Positions 7,627 through 17,882 are shown, counted from the stretch's first letter. The stretch is 64,000 nucleotides of DNA from JBNRMR01 sp050942895 (GCA_050942895.1 JBMNOE010000006.1:62001-126000), one strand, 5' to 3'. A program made the numbers and translations. The notes: generated by a model from the letters alone, not told the origin.

Positions 7627-10374
7627 ATGAAATTCGATTTCAACCCATTCAGGGACAAATCCGGAAAGGGCAATAAAGACGAAAGCGATTTTGCGGGCAG
7701 TGATAACGGCCCAAAGGGCAGGGCGCCGGAAAGAATTTTCGTAAAAAGAAAAGCCCCTTCCAACTTTTTCATATCGGTAATAATAACCACGTCAAAGCTT
7801 TTGACGGTGCTGGTTTTAACCTTTGGCATAGCGGCGGGGGGGCTGCTTTTGGGCATTGCGAAGGGCTACTACGACACTACCCCCGAGCTTGACACCAACA
7901 GGATAGACGATCAGGCTTTGACTTCTTTCATATACGACATGAACGGCGACCTTATCACCGCCTACAGGGGCAGCGAAAACCGCGTCTGGGCCGGCATAGA
8001 CGAGATCCCCGAGATGCTTCAGGACGCCTTCGTCGCACTGGAGGACGCCCGCTTTTGGACCCATAACGGCATCGATATAAAGCGCATATTCGGCGCGGCG
8101 GTTTCAAACTTCACCGGCGGAAGCATACAGGGGGGCTCCACAATCACCCAGCAGCTTATAAAGCTCAGGGTGCTTTCAACAGAGGTCTCATACAAAAGAA
8201 AGCTGCAGGAGGCCTATCTGGCCATTGAGCTGGAGGACGAATATGAAAAGGAGCAGATACTTGAAAGTTATCTGAACAGCATATGGCTGGGGGGCTCCAA
8301 CTACGGAGTCAAGGCCGCGGCGATGGACTATTTCGGCAAAGAACTCTCGCAGCTCACGCTTAAAGAATGCGCCATGCTGGCGGGGCTCACAAAAAACCCT
8401 TCGTCATATAACCCCAGGAGGAACTATTACCAGCGGGATATGCCGGAGATAACCGATGAACGCACCGAAAGAGCCCTTTACGCCATGCTGGAGAACAACT
8501 ACATCACCCACGAGGAGTACGAGACTGCGCTTGATGAGCCTTTGAATATAGTGGAAGAATCGACGGTCAACCAGCTTTACCCCATGCCTTATGCCGTTGA
8601 AACGGTGCTGGAGGACGTGATCGACGCATTCCTTAGCATGAGAAGCATGGCGGACAACTCTGCCAACAGAAGCGCAATCCGCAGGGAAGTTCAAAGCAAC
8701 GGCTACAATATTTACACAACTATAGACCCTGAGGTTCAGCTCATACTTGAAAACGTGGTCTATAACTGGGATTCTTACCCCGCGCTGGCTGATTCCAGCA
8801 ATGCCGTCATGCGCAGCGTCTCCGCAAACGGCGTTATAATCGAAACCGAGCAGCCCCAGGCGGCCTCGGTCATATATGATTACGCCGCAGGCGAGCTTCG
8901 CGCCATCGTGGGCAGCAGGCAGGCGCCCACCCAGTTTTTAACCCTCAACAGAGCCACAAAGAGCACAATGCCGGTGGGCTCCTCCATAAAGCCCCTCGCC
9001 GTTTACGGCCCTGCCCTTGATCTGGGCTATTCACCGGCAACGGTCACGGAGAACATGGAGATTCCCATAGAGGGTTGGACAACGGAAAAGGGCTATCCTT
9101 CCAATGCGTCCTCCCGGTCGGCGAATCTCTTAACGCTGCGCGAGGGCATGGTGCGATCCCTTAACATAGCCTCTGTCCACACGCTTTTGGACTATGTTGG
9201 GCTCAACACCTCCAAGGGATATCTGACCTCTCTTGGCGTTGACCCGGCCCATCTTAACGTGGACGCTTTCGGCCTGGCCATGGGCTCCTCGGGCATCACG
9301 CCATATGAAATGGCCGTGGGCTTTGGGGCCATAGCCAATTCCGGCCTTTACCAGCAACCCATAAGCTTCACGAGGGTTACCGACTCAAAAGGCAATGTCA
9401 TTTTGGACATGAAGAGCCAGCAGGAAAGCACAAAGCTGCAGGTGTTCAGGCCAGGCACCGCTTACATGCTCACCGATATGCTTGTAAACGCCGTAAACAG
9501 CGGCACCGGCACAAATGCCCGCATAAGCGGTCTTACGGTCGGCGGCAAGACCGGCACCAACAGCGACTATGTGGGTGCGTTCTTTTCGGGTATAACCCCG
9601 TATTATTCATGCGCAGTCTGGGTTGGCCATGACAACTATAAGGCCCTTGCCAGCGGTTCCACCGGCGGAAAGGTGGCCGCACCCCTTTTCCAGGCGATAA
9701 TGGAGCAGGTTCACCAGGAGAAGGAACTGCCGGACAAGGCGATAATCGAGGGAAGCCCTGAGAGCATGGGCCTTGTGCGGGCCACAACCTGTTCTCTTTC
9801 GGGGCTTTTAGCCACGGATGCCTGTTACATGGACCCCGACCACAAGCCTGTGACCGAATGGCATCACGCGGAAAATGTGCCTACCGAAAGCTGCGTCACC
9901 CACCAGATGGTGGAACTTTGCGCCGAAAGCGGCCTGCTTGCGACGCCCTGGTGCCCGCACAAGGTGGCCGGAGTGAAAGTAGTCATATCCCCAGACATGT
10001 CCATCTACAAATACGGCAGGGATGTGCTGGCTCCCCTTTGGCCGAACGCCCTTTATTCCACAAATTCTCTCGCAGGGGATGCCATTGGACTGCCGGACGC
10101 AGCAGCTGATCAGAGCGACCAAAGCTCCGCTCTAAACCCGGATTCCTGGGCCTCATATCTGGAGGGGATACTGGGCAATCAGAATCAATCTCAGCAGGGA
10201 GGGTTCAGACAGTATCAAGGGATTATGCCTTTCAGCGACCCCTACTGCAATATGCACAATGTTTATATAGTCAACCCCTTGCCTGATGACGACAGCTATA
10301 ATGACGGCATTTACCCCGACGATGGCTGGTACAACGATGATGACCAGAACGACGATGACGATGTTTTCGGGTAA
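7627..10374 (+). CDS. class A penicillin-binding protein (PBP1A family)
   Basis: A 915-residue bifunctional cell-wall synthase. A short cytoplasmic N-terminus is followed by a membrane anchor at about residues 50-80. The GT51 glycosyltransferase domain has EDARFWTHNGID and GGSTITQQL. The transpeptidase domain has the active-site Ser in PVGSSIKP (about residue 452), the SLN motif and KTGTNSDYVGAF (about 640). The C-terminus is a long linker with Cys-containing segments, ending in a very acidic DDD-rich tail. It polymerises glycan and cross-links peptides outside the membrane. GGGAGAGGACAA precedes the ATG. A strong terminator follows. It is monocistronic. Confidence 0.92.
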   Translation: MKFDFNPFRDKSGKGNKDESDFAGSDNGPKGRAPERIFVKRKAPSNFFISVIITTSKLLTVLVLTFGIAAGGLLLGIAKGYYDTTPELDTNRIDDQALTSFIYDMNGDLITAYRGSENRVWAGIDEIPEMLQDAFVALEDARFWTHNGIDIKRIFGAAVSNFTGGSIQGGSTITQQLIKLRVLSTEVSYKRKLQEAYLAIELEDEYEKEQILESYLNSIWLGGSNYGVKAAAMDYFGKELSQLTLKECAMLAGLTKNPSSYNPRRNYYQRDMPEITDERTERALYAMLENNYITHEEYETALDEPLNIVEESTVNQLYPMPYAVETVLEDVIDAFLSMRSMADNSANRSAIRREVQSNGYNIYTTIDPEVQLILENVVYNWDSYPALADSSNAVMRSVSANGVIIETEQPQAASVIYDYAAGELRAIVGSRQAPTQFLTLNRATKSTMPVGSSIKPLAVYGPALDLGYSPATVTENMEIPIEGWTTEKGYPSNASSRSANLLTLREGMVRSLNIASVHTLLDYVGLNTSKGYLTSLGVDPAHLNVDAFGLAMGSSGITPYEMAVGFGAIANSGLYQQPISFTRVTDSKGNVILDMKSQQESTKLQVFRPGTAYMLTDMLVNAVNSGTGTNARISGLTVGGKTGTNSDYVGAFFSGITPYYSCAVWVGHDNYKALASGSTGGKVAAPLFQAIMEQVHQEKELPDKAIIEGSPESMGLVRATTCSLSGLLATDACYMDPDHKPVTEWHHAENVPTESCVTHQMVELCAESGLLATPWCPHKVAGVKVVISPDMSIYKYGRDVLAPLWPNALYSTNSLAGDAIGLPDAAADQSDQSSALNPDSWASYLEGILGNQNQSQQGGFRQYQGIMPFSDPYCNMHNVYIVNPLPDDDSYNDGIYPDDGWYNDDDQNDDDDVFG

Positions 10375-10397
10375 TAAAAGATAATTAAACAAAAAGA

Positions 10398-10432
10398 CCC
10401 CCGTTCCTTGCACTGAGGATCGGGGGTTTTTT
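10398..10432. terminator. bidirectional terminator after PBP gene
   Basis: ACCCCCG, a loop, then CGGGGGTTTTTT. The opposite strand also ends in a T-rich run, so it can serve both the PBP gene and the convergent membrane-protein gene. Confidence 0.85.
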
Positions 10433-10450
10433 ACTGTTGGTTGGCCATAA

Positions 10451-11683
10451 TTAAAACAGATCATTATAAAAGGCAATGGTTCCTATGATATTGATCAAAA
10501 CGCCAAGTGTGATCAGAATTCTGTCAAGCTTGCCGGGCCGCGGGGACTGGGAGTTCTTCAGCGCCAGAAGATATGCAAAGGGCGTTGCGTCGATGAAATA
10601 GCGGCAGCCAAAATGCCAGCCGCCCATTGTCTTATGGGCGCAGGTGATCAGCAGATTAATCCCTATGCAGGCGATGACCAGCCAGTCAAAAGCGCGGGAC
10701 GTTTTCCTGCGGAAGCTGTAAAAGACGCAGGAAAGCCAAATGGGCATCACCAGATAGAACGCGAAGCCGTCGAATGTGGGGAAGGATATGCGGGCGTAGT
10801 CATACTGGAAAATCCTTATGGACCTGAACAAATTATAGGGGATATATGATGCGCTGAACTGGCCCTTTGGCGATTCCAAAAATTCCGGCAGATAATTATG
10901 CCCGAACTCAAATATGCTGCCAAAACGGGCGTAGTTGAGGGCGCAAAGAAAAATCGCCACGCAGGCTGAGGGCAAAAGCCAGCGCCATTTTACGGCAAAA
11001 TCCTTTATAAAAGTGCCAAAGCCATTATTTTCATACAGAAGAAAGAACAGCACAGGAAAGAAAACCACCTGTATAGGCCGGCAGCCCACGGCGCATGAGA
11101 GAAAAAACAGCGAAAGCCCGCCGCGCCTTTTGCCGGCCGCTCCCTTGCTCAGGGCGAAATAAAGGGACATCATGGTGAACATGAAAGAAAGGTTCTGGGC
11201 CATAAACCAGACCCAGCCGCTCATGCTGATGAACAGGAAATTGCTGGCGCCCGTCACAAAAAATGCCCATGAAAAAGCGCCTTTCGGGCTTTTCCCAAGG
11301 CAGAGAGCAGACTTGTAGGCAAAAAGCGCTCCCGCAATGGCGATTATGACGCACAAAATATTGTCCGGAGTGTTTGCGCCGAAAAAAAGCACCAATGGAA
11401 GCAGCACCACCGAGGGCAGCGGCGGGAAGCTAATGTAATATTTCCCGCGGAATACCGCCTGCTCAAGCCAGGGCATGTAGTCCACATCCAGGCGGCCGGA
11501 TAGCCATGACTCTGCCTGAACGGAAAATGAATTGTAGTTGTTTACCTCCAGGGGAGATATGCCGGTAAACAGCCAAAGGAGAGCATAACAAATTAGCAGG
11601 CACAGCAAAAGCAGCGCCGCAAAGCCCCTTCGACGGGATATTTCGCTTTTTGCATTTTTTGTTTCTGTAAATTTCACTGCCAT
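10451..11683 (-). CDS. polytopic membrane protein, GT-C glycosyltransferase-like
   Basis: About 410 residues with roughly ten hydrophobic helices. After the first helix comes an extracellular loop (NNYNSFSVQAESWLSGRLDVDY), as seen in the first large loop of GT-C / PMT-type glycosyltransferases, which use lipid-linked sugars at the outer face of the membrane. The sequence is otherwise unassigned, so the enzymatic role is a tentative inference. Start: a TTG and an ATG lie side by side, and I took the ATG at 11683. The gene begins about 20 bases after the DapA-like gene ends, so the two are an operon. It ends at the shared terminator. Confidence 0.7.
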   Translation of the reverse strand: MAVKFTETKNAKSEISRRRGFAALLLLCLLICYALLWLFTGISPLEVNNYNSFSVQAESWLSGRLDVDYMPWLEQAVFRGKYYISFPPLPSVVLLPLVLFFGANTPDNILCVIIAIAGALFAYKSALCLGKSPKGAFSWAFFVTGASNFLFISMSGWVWFMAQNLSFMFTMMSLYFALSKGAAGKRRGGLSLFFLSCAVGCRPIQVVFFPVLFFLLYENNGFGTFIKDFAVKWRWLLPSACVAIFLCALNYARFGSIFEFGHNYLPEFLESPKGQFSASYIPYNLFRSIRIFQYDYARISFPTFDGFAFYLVMPIWLSCVFYSFRRKTSRAFDWLVIACIGINLLITCAHKTMGGWHFGCRYFIDATPFAYLLALKNSQSPRPGKLDRILITLGVLINIIGTIAFYNDLF

Positions 11684-11706
11684 CAAGCCGCTGGTTTAGA
11701 GCATGA

Positions 11707-12738
11707 TCAAGGCATATAGCCCCGATCGTTCAGAAGTCCGCTCTCGTTGATATGGTCGCCCGCCTGCTCGATATCCCGGTAGGAAATCTCCTGGCCGTCC
11801 AGCATGGGGGCCATGTCCATGTCCCAGGCGTCCTTTCCGTAGGCGCGGAAATGGTCTGCAATTCGCGCTGCGATGGCCCGGCTGTCTCCATCGTATTTTT
11901 CTGCGATCTGAACCAGATTGCTAAAAACGGAGGAGACCTTCTGGCTCAGCTCCTCGGCCAGCTCGGGGCTTTCATCCTCCAGCTCTGCCCAGACCCTTGC
12001 AAGGGCGGGGGCGAAGGCATTGGCGCTGGGCAGGTTAAAGCCGTCATAATAACGGTACCATTGGCTGTAATCGTAGTCGGAACCCCTCATCAGAAGAAGG
12101 CTTTCGTCTGTCTGACCGCTTTGGACATAAAGATCCTCGCCGCTGTTGTCCTGATACATGTAGAAGTTGGGATATTTCGAAGCAAAGCAGTTGATTATTT
12201 CCACATCAATATTATATCCGATTTTATCAGGGGCGTTAACAAGGGCGATGGGCACGCCCAATTCCATCAAGGGCTGAAGCTCATGCTCTATCTCCTGCCT
12301 GGTCAGATGCTTTCCCATGGGCAGGCAGACGCTGTAGCCGCAAAGGCCCGCCGAGGCCAGGTTGTCAACGGCGTCTTTGTTGCCATATTCGCGCTCCAGC
12401 TGATAAAGGTGGTAAACTATTGTTCCGTAGGCGTCCTGGGTCTCCTCCTCCAGCACTGAAAACATCACCCTCATGCCCAAGCCCTTGGCTTCGGCCAGGC
12501 ATGCCTCCAGCACCTGATTGCACTGGCTGCGGTTCATGGCCCAGCCGTCACCGGTGCCGCCCGCGGCGATAAGGCCGCCAACATGCGGCGCAAGGGAGCG
12601 GATCATGGCCCTCATGCGAAAATCGTCCACCTCGCCGTCGGGGGTGAGATGGGTTAACACAGGGCAAAAAATCCTTGGGACTCCGCTGGGGAAAAGCCTT
12701 TTAATAAGATCGGCGCGTTTATCTGAAACGCTATCCAT
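11707..12738 (-). CDS. DapA/NanA-fold protein lacking catalytic Lys and Tyr
   Basis: A 343-residue protein with the dihydrodipicolinate synthase / N-acetylneuraminate lyase TIM-barrel pattern: FCPVLTHLTPDGEVD at the N-terminus, AAGGTGDGWAMN where the family has GTTGE, and IALVNAPDKIG where it has YNVPGRTG. At the Schiff-base site the family has KDSSGD, but here it is YQDNSGED, so the lysine is a glutamine. The assisting tyrosine of YNxP is also missing. It therefore should not work as a normal class I aldolase. AAGGAG lies upstream of the ATG. It leads a two-gene operon with the membrane protein. Confidence 0.8.
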   Translation of the reverse strand: MDSVSDKRADLIKRLFPSGVPRIFCPVLTHLTPDGEVDDFRMRAMIRSLAPHVGGLIAAGGTGDGWAMNRSQCNQVLEACLAEAKGLGMRVMFSVLEEETQDAYGTIVYHLYQLEREYGNKDAVDNLASAGLCGYSVCLPMGKHLTRQEIEHELQPLMELGVPIALVNAPDKIGYNIDVEIINCFASKYPNFYMYQDNSGEDLYVQSGQTDESLLLMRGSDYDYSQWYRYYDGFNLPSANAFAPALARVWAELEDESPELAEELSQKVSSVFSNLVQIAEKYDGDSRAIAARIADHFRAYGKDAWDMDMAPMLDGQEISYRDIEQAGDHINESGLLNDRGYMP

Positions 12739-13120
12739 AGTAACAACTCCTTTTTACTTCGGTAAAACTATACATGGTTTTTGGGGGGATCGCCTACTTG
12801 CCTGTGCCAGATCGATCTTTCGATGCAATACATTTGCGTTTTGCGCTTATTCATATGATAACTCAACGTCGCAGGAAAGCTGCCGGCGAGCGCCCAGTTT
12901 TGCATTGCGATGCTGAGCGCTTCGTACATCGATTCCTTCTGCTTTTAAATTGAATTTTTCACAGCCGGATTTCCGCTTTGCCAAACGCGCTCTTTTCACC
13001 CCTATTTTAGCCCATAAACTGGCAAGCCGCAAGTTTCTTTTGGCCCATTGTTGATAAACGTTTTTTTTTTAATAAGAATCTGTTATAATCAGCTTATATA
13101 TTCATCGGAGGTGTTTTGGC
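12739..13120. other. divergent intergenic region, dapA-like / asnS
   Basis: About 380 bases. The minus-strand side holds the AAGGAG site and a TATAGT-like box near 12770 for the DapA-like operon. The middle (12850-13030) has no convincing gene or structure. The plus side carries the asnS promoter. There is no T-box leader, since the asnS leader is under 35 bases long. Confidence 0.6.
13081..13089 (+). promoter_or_regulatory. extended -10 promoter for asnS
   Basis: TGT followed by TATAAT (13084-13089) makes an extended -10 element (TGnTATAAT). No good -35 is visible at 17 bases; an A/T tract precedes it. GGAGG follows at 13107. Confidence 0.65.
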
Positions 13121-14509
13121 TTGTACCAATTGGTAAGGGAACTATACAAAAATACGCCCGCCGAGGGAGCGAATATCCAGATCGGCGGCTGGATACGCAC
13201 TATGCGCATATCGAAGAACTTCGGTTTCATAGAGCTGAACGACGGCAGCTATTTCAAGAATATTCAGGTGGTTATCGAGCCCGATGCTCTTGATAATTAT
13301 TTAGCGGTTTCTAAGCTGCCTGAGGGAAGCGCCATTTCCGTCTGGGGAAGTGTCGCGCTCACTCCGGGCATGAAGCAGCCCTTTGAAATAAAGGCCCAAG
13401 GGGTTTTGGTGGAGGGGGAATCCACCAGCGATTATCCCATGCAGAAAAAGCGCCATACGGTGGAATATCTGCGGACGCAGGCCCATCTGCGCCCGAGGAC
13501 GAACCTCTTCAGCGCGGTGTTTCGCATAAGATCCCTTGCGGCGTATGCCATCCACCAGTTCTTTAACGAGCGGGGCTTTGTCTACGTCCACACGCCGATA
13601 GTCACCGCCAGCGACTGCGAGGGCGCAGGCGAAATGTTCAGGGTGACCACTTTGGACCTTGAAAATGTGCCCAAGACCGACGACGGCAAGGTGGACTGCT
13701 CCAAGGATTTCTTCGGCAAGGAAACGGGGCTTACGGTTTCAGGGCAGCTTAATGTGGAGTGCTACGCCATGGCCTTCAGAAATGTCTACACCTTCGGGCC
13801 AACATTTCGGGCGGAGATATCATACACCCCAAGGCATGCGGCCGAGTTTTGGATGATTGAGCCGGAGATCGCCTTCGCGGATTTGAACGACAACATGGAG
13901 CTTGCCGAGGAAATGGTCAAGTATATAATCGGATATGTGATAGACAATGCACCCGAGGAGATGGATTTTCTAAATCGCTTTGTGGACAAGGGCCTGCTTG
14001 AAAGGCTTAAGGCCGTAAGGAGCGCTGATTTTGCCAGGATAAACTATACAAAGGCAATAGAAATCCTTGAAGAGGTGAAGGAACAGTTTGAATATCCCGT
14101 GTTCTGGGGCTGCGACTTGCAGACGGAGCATGAAAGATATCTGACCGAGAAGATATTTGAAAGGCCGGTCTTTGTGACGGACTATCCCAAGGAAATAAAG
14201 GCTTTTTATATGCGTATCTCCGACGATGAAAAGACAGTCGCCGCGGCGGATCTGCTGGTGCCGGGCATCGGCGAGCTGATCGGCGGCAGCCAGAGGGAGG
14301 AGCGGCTGGATGTCCTCGAGCGGAGGATGGAGGAGATGGGCCTTGACAAGGATGAATACTGGTGGTATCTGGAGCTGCGCAAGTTTGGCACAGTCAAGCA
14401 CGCGGGCTTTGGCCTGGGCTTTGAGCGCATGATAATGTACCTCACCGGTGTAAGCAATATTCGCGATGTTGTGCCTTTCCCAAGGACAACAAAGAACGCC
14501 GAGTTTTAG
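13121..14509 (+). CDS. asnS: asparaginyl-tRNA synthetase
   Basis: A 462-residue class II aminoacyl-tRNA synthetase. The N-terminal OB-fold contains [17 protein letters not shown]. The catalytic core has [21 protein letters not shown], then [26 protein letters not shown] (motif 2 region), and motif 3 [13 protein letters not shown], ending [11 protein letters not shown]. The GEMF-V segment and the family length fit AsnRS rather than AspRS. The start is TTG at 13121 with GGAGG nine bases upstream; no better start lies inside. It charges tRNA-Asn with asparagine in the cytoplasm. Confidence 0.93.
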   Translation: MYQLVRELYKNTPAEGANIQIGGWIRTMRISKNFGFIELNDGSYFKNIQVVIEPDALDNYLAVSKLPEGSAISVWGSVALTPGMKQPFEIKAQGVLVEGESTSDYPMQKKRHTVEYLRTQAHLRPRTNLFSAVFRIRSLAAYAIHQFFNERGFVYVHTPIVTASDCEGAGEMFRVTTLDLENVPKTDDGKVDCSKDFFGKETGLTVSGQLNVECYAMAFRNVYTFGPTFRAEISYTPRHAAEFWMIEPEIAFADLNDNMELAEEMVKYIIGYVIDNAPEEMDFLNRFVDKGLLERLKAVRSADFARINYTKAIEILEEVKEQFEYPVFWGCDLQTEHERYLTEKIFERPVFVTDYPKEIKAFYMRISDDEKTVAAADLLVPGIGELIGGSQREERLDVLERRMEEMGLDKDEYWWYLELRKFGTVKHAGFGLGFERMIMYLTGVSNIRDVVPFPRTTKNAEF

Positions 14510-14567
14510 CCGGCGGGCTGATCGGCCATATAAAGTCATATTTAAGAAGAAAAAAGGAGTTGATTTA

Positions 14568-15669
14568 GTGATATTAGGGCTTGAAAAAGCTAAGGCTGCA
14601 CTGGCGGCCATTTCGCAAACACTTAAAAAGGCAGGTGAATCACTTTGACGTCGCCTCTTTGGCGGCACAAAGGGAGGAACTGGAGGCAGAGCTGAACGCC
14701 CCTGATCTTTGGTCGGACGTGGAAAACGCCACAAGGCTCAGCGGCAAGCTGAAAAGCCTGACGAACAAAATCGACGGCTACGAGGGCCTTGTGCGGCAGG
14801 CGGAAAGCGTGGCCGGGCTGATTGAGCTTTGCGAGGAGGAGGAAGACGCTTCCTTCATTGACGAAATCGAAGCTGAGATAGCCGGCATCGAAAATAAGGT
14901 GGAGGCGCTTCGCCTCGAAATGCTGCTCAAGGGCCCGTATGATTCAAACGGCGCCATACTTTCGCTCCATGCGGGGGCGGGCGGCACCGAGGCCCAGGAC
15001 TGGGCGCAGATGCTCTTTCGCATGTACACAAGGTACTGCGAGCGCCACGGCTATTCAGTGAGCGTGCTGGACATGCAAAGCGGCGACGAGGCGGGCATAA
15101 AGTCTGTCACATTTGAAATAAGCGGAGAAAACGCATATGGTTATCTGAAGGCGGAAAGGGGCGTACACCGGCTGGTTCGGATATCGCCCTTCGACTCAAA
15201 CGCAAGGCGCCACACTTCCTTTTCATCCCTTGACGTGGCCCCCGTTTTGGAGGACAGCGGAGAGGTTGAAATAGACATGGAGGAAGTGCGGGTGGATACC
15301 TACAGGGCCTCCGGTGCCGGCGGGCAGCATGTCAACAGGACGGACAGCGCCGTTCGGATGACCCATTTGCCCACGGGCATAGTTGTGCAGTGCCAGAACG
15401 AACGCAGTCAGATTCAAAACCGCGAAAAGTGCCTTATGATGCTGCGGTCTAAGCTGGCGGAACTGAAGGAACGCCAGGAAGCCGAGAAGATGAGCGAAAT
15501 AAAGGGCGAGATGAAGAAGATAGAATGGGGCAGCCAGATTCGCTCATATGTGTTCCAGCCCTACACGATGGTCAAAGACCACAGGACGGGCTATGAGGCG
15601 GGCAATGTGGGCGCTGTGATGGACGGCGATATAGACGGATTTATAACCGCCTATCTGCAGATGAGTTGA
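14568..15669 (+). CDS. prfB: peptide chain release factor 2, programmed +1 frameshift
   Basis: Translation starts at GTG 14568 behind AAAAAGGAG and runs 26 codons (ILGLEKAKAALAAIS) to CTT-TGA at 14643-14648. The ribosome must shift +1 at CTTTGAC to continue as DVASLAAQREEL; the second frame runs to 15669. The product is about 366 residues, normal for RF2. It carries the RF2-specific SPF motif (ISPFDSNARRH) and the catalytic GGQ loop (SGAGGQHVNRTDS). AGGTGA lies a few bases upstream of the slip site as a stimulatory Shine-Dalgarno-like element. RF2 reads UGA and UAA, so the UGA in its own message gives autoregulation, as known for prfB in most bacteria. Confidence 0.95.
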
Positions 15670-15742
15670 TTTTTCTCTGCAAACTGCAACCAGACGTAAC
15701 AAAAAGGCGACAAAAAAGCGACAAAAAGCGGGAGGGAGCGCT

Positions 15743-16768
15743 ATGATTTTAAATTCTGCGGGCAAGGGGAGGAGAGGCGTTGCTTCGGCGGCAGCGGCGG
15801 TGATGGTTCTGCCGCTCTTGCTGGCGCTACTCCTAGCGTCGGTGGCCTTCTTTTCGGGTTTTCTGCCTTTTTATGAATATGCCTATGAAAAGCACGGCAT
15901 ATATGAAGCCACGGGCATGTCCCGCGAGTCCCTGAGAAATGTCACCGGGGAGCTGATCAGCTACATACAGGGCGGGACGGGCGATCTTTACATCAACGAA
16001 ACCGTCCACGGACAGGTGCGCCAGGTGTTCAACGAAAAGGAGATCGGCCACATGGTGGATGTGCTGGCGCTTTTCAATTTGCTGAGGCTGGTCTTGTGGA
16101 TCTGCGCCGGAGCAGTCGTGGCTCTTATCTTGCTGGCGCTGCTGATCGCCCCTAAGGGAGCGAAAGGTTACAGCATATCAAGGGGCGTGCTTTGCACCCT
16201 TGTGCCCTTCGCGCTGCTGCTGGTGGCGGGCGCCGCCTATGTGATGTTTGACTTTAACAACGCATTTTTACAGTTTCACTACCTCTTCTTCGCCGGAGAT
16301 GCGCAGATGAAGTGGGTGCTTAACCCCGCCACCGATATAATGATACAGATCGTTCCCGAGGGCTTTTTTGTGGACATCGCAGTGGCCATATTCGCCAGCT
16401 TCATCGCCGCCATGCTGATATTGCTGGTGGTTTCCGCCGCAGTGTTTTTAAAAAAACGCAAGGTCTTGGTGGTGGGCTATGAGGAGCTCTCTCCTCAGGA
16501 CATGCCGGAACTGGAGTTTCACCAGGACTATGAGGAGGAAATGAGCGTTCCGGTGCTGGAGCCGGAGGATGGAAATGAGCCTCCCCAGCGGCCGACGGCG
16601 GATGAAATCTTCGAGAGCATGGGCATAAGGGATGACAGCCAGGTTCCCGACTCGGTCAGGGAGCTTATCGAGGAAACAAAAAGAGAATACGAAAGGCGCA
16701 AGCACCGCCTTCCCCCTGATGAAGGCATCACGACCCGGGAAATAATGGACAGGCTCAAAAACTTTTGA
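15743..16768 (+). CDS. TIGR01906/DUF1461 integral membrane protein
   Basis: A 341-residue protein with four or five membrane helices (near residues 15-40, 115-140, 150-170 and 205-235). It shows the DUF1461 pattern in its extracellular loops: FHYLFFAGDAQMKW, then NPATDIMIQIVPEGFF. The function of this family is unknown. From about residue 240 there is a hydrophilic, strongly acidic cytoplasmic tail of roughly 100 residues (many Glu and Pro, ending REIMDRLKNF), longer than I expect for the family. GGGAGGG precedes the ATG. It lies between prfB and tsaD, all on the same strand. Confidence 0.75.
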   Translation: MILNSAGKGRRGVASAAAAVMVLPLLLALLLASVAFFSGFLPFYEYAYEKHGIYEATGMSRESLRNVTGELISYIQGGTGDLYINETVHGQVRQVFNEKEIGHMVDVLALFNLLRLVLWICAGAVVALILLALLIAPKGAKGYSISRGVLCTLVPFALLLVAGAAYVMFDFNNAFLQFHYLFFAGDAQMKWVLNPATDIMIQIVPEGFFVDIAVAIFASFIAAMLILLVVSAAVFLKKRKVLVVGYEELSPQDMPELEFHQDYEEEMSVPVLEPEDGNEPPQRPTADEIFESMGIRDDSQVPDSVRELIEETKREYERRKHRLPPDEGITTREIMDRLKNF

Positions 16769-16826
16769 CGGCTTGTGAGACTTAATGCAATAAAAAGCAT
16801 GGAACAAAAAAGAGAAAAAAGAAAAA

Positions 16827-17882
16827 ATGACATATTATGATATAGCCATAAAAAAAGCGCGGGAGCTTAGGGAGCGGGGATGCGGAAATATCCTTGCAAT
16901 AGAGTCCTCCTGCGATGAAACCGCCGCCGCCGTGACCCGGGGCTTTAAAACTTTGGGCGAAAAAGTGCACTCGCAGATAGATCTGCACGAAAAATACGGC
17001 GGGGTGGTGCCGGAGATCGCTTCAAGAGACCATGTGCGGATGATGGACTTCGTGGTGGACGACGCCCTTTCCCAGGCGGGGATGAGCCTTTCGGACATCG
17101 ACGCCGTGGCTGTCACATATGGCCCGGGGCTGGTGGGGGCGCTGCTCTGCGGGGTCAGCTATGCGAAGGCTTTGGCCTATTCGCTCAGCCTGCCCCTTTA
17201 CGCGGTCAATCATATTGAGGGGCACATTTGCGCAAATTACATGGCCCATGAGGAGCTTAAGCCGCCTTACATCTGCCTGGTGGCTTCCGGCGGACACAGC
17301 CATATCGTCCGGGTGGACGGCGACGGCGAATACAGATTGATCGGTAAAACCCGGGACGATGCAGCCGGCGAGGCCTTCGACAAGGCGGCAAGGGTGCTGG
17401 GGCTGGGCTATCCCGGCGGGCCGAAGCTGGATGCTCTGGCTCAGTCCGGCGATGCCGATGCCTTTGTTTTGCCAACGCCCAGGGTGGAGGGCTATGACTA
17501 CAGCTTCTCCGGCCTTAAAACGGCGCTTTTGCAGGCCTGCGCCCGGGCGGAAAAGCAGGGGGGCTACAGGCGCGAGGACGCCGCTGCCGCCTTCCAGCGG
17601 GCAGTTGTCACCCAGCTTAGGGACAAGCTGATGGCCGCCGCGCTGGATCAAGGGGTTGACTCCGTCGCCGTGGCGGGAGGAGTCGCCGCAAACAGCGGCC
17701 TGAGGAAAGTTTTAGCTGAAGCCTGCTCTGAAAAGGGCCTGGGCTTTTTTGTGCCTCCCCTTTCCCTTTGTACCGACAACGCCCGCATGATCGGCGCGGC
17801 GGCCCATGTTATGCTCAGAAGCGGCGCGCCCTCGCCGCTTACTCTTAATGCTCAGCCATCCCTTCGCCTTAAATACATATGA
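16827..17882 (+). CDS. tsaD: tRNA threonylcarbamoyladenosine transferase TsaD
   Basis: A 351-residue ASKHA-fold enzyme that transfers the threonylcarbamoyl group to A37 of tRNAs reading ANN codons, working with TsaB and TsaE. Visible motifs are NILAIESSCDETAAAV (nucleotide-binding loop), NHIEGHICAN (metal-binding His pair), CLVASGGHSHI, and AGEAFDKAARVLGLGYPGGP. The ATG at 16827 lies in an A-rich stretch with a weak purine ribosome site and adds about 20 residues ahead of the usual NILAIESS start. No better start is visible. tsaB and tsaE are not in the window. Confidence 0.95.
   Translation: MTYYDIAIKKARELRERGCGNILAIESSCDETAAAVTRGFKTLGEKVHSQIDLHEKYGGVVPEIASRDHVRMMDFVVDDALSQAGMSLSDIDAVAVTYGPGLVGALLCGVSYAKALAYSLSLPLYAVNHIEGHICANYMAHEELKPPYICLVASGGHSHIVRVDGDGEYRLIGKTRDDAAGEAFDKAARVLGLGYPGGPKLDALAQSGDADAFVLPTPRVEGYDYSFSGLKTALLQACARAEKQGGYRREDAAAAFQRAVVTQLRDKLMAAALDQGVDSVAVAGGVAANSGLRKVLAEACSEKGLGFFVPPLSLCTDNARMIGAAAHVMLRSGAPSPLTLNAQPSLRLKYI

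Noticed and set aside
13021..13120. T-box riboswitch ahead of asnS
   Set aside because: The predicted leader is under 35 bases and has no specifier stem or T-box sequence.
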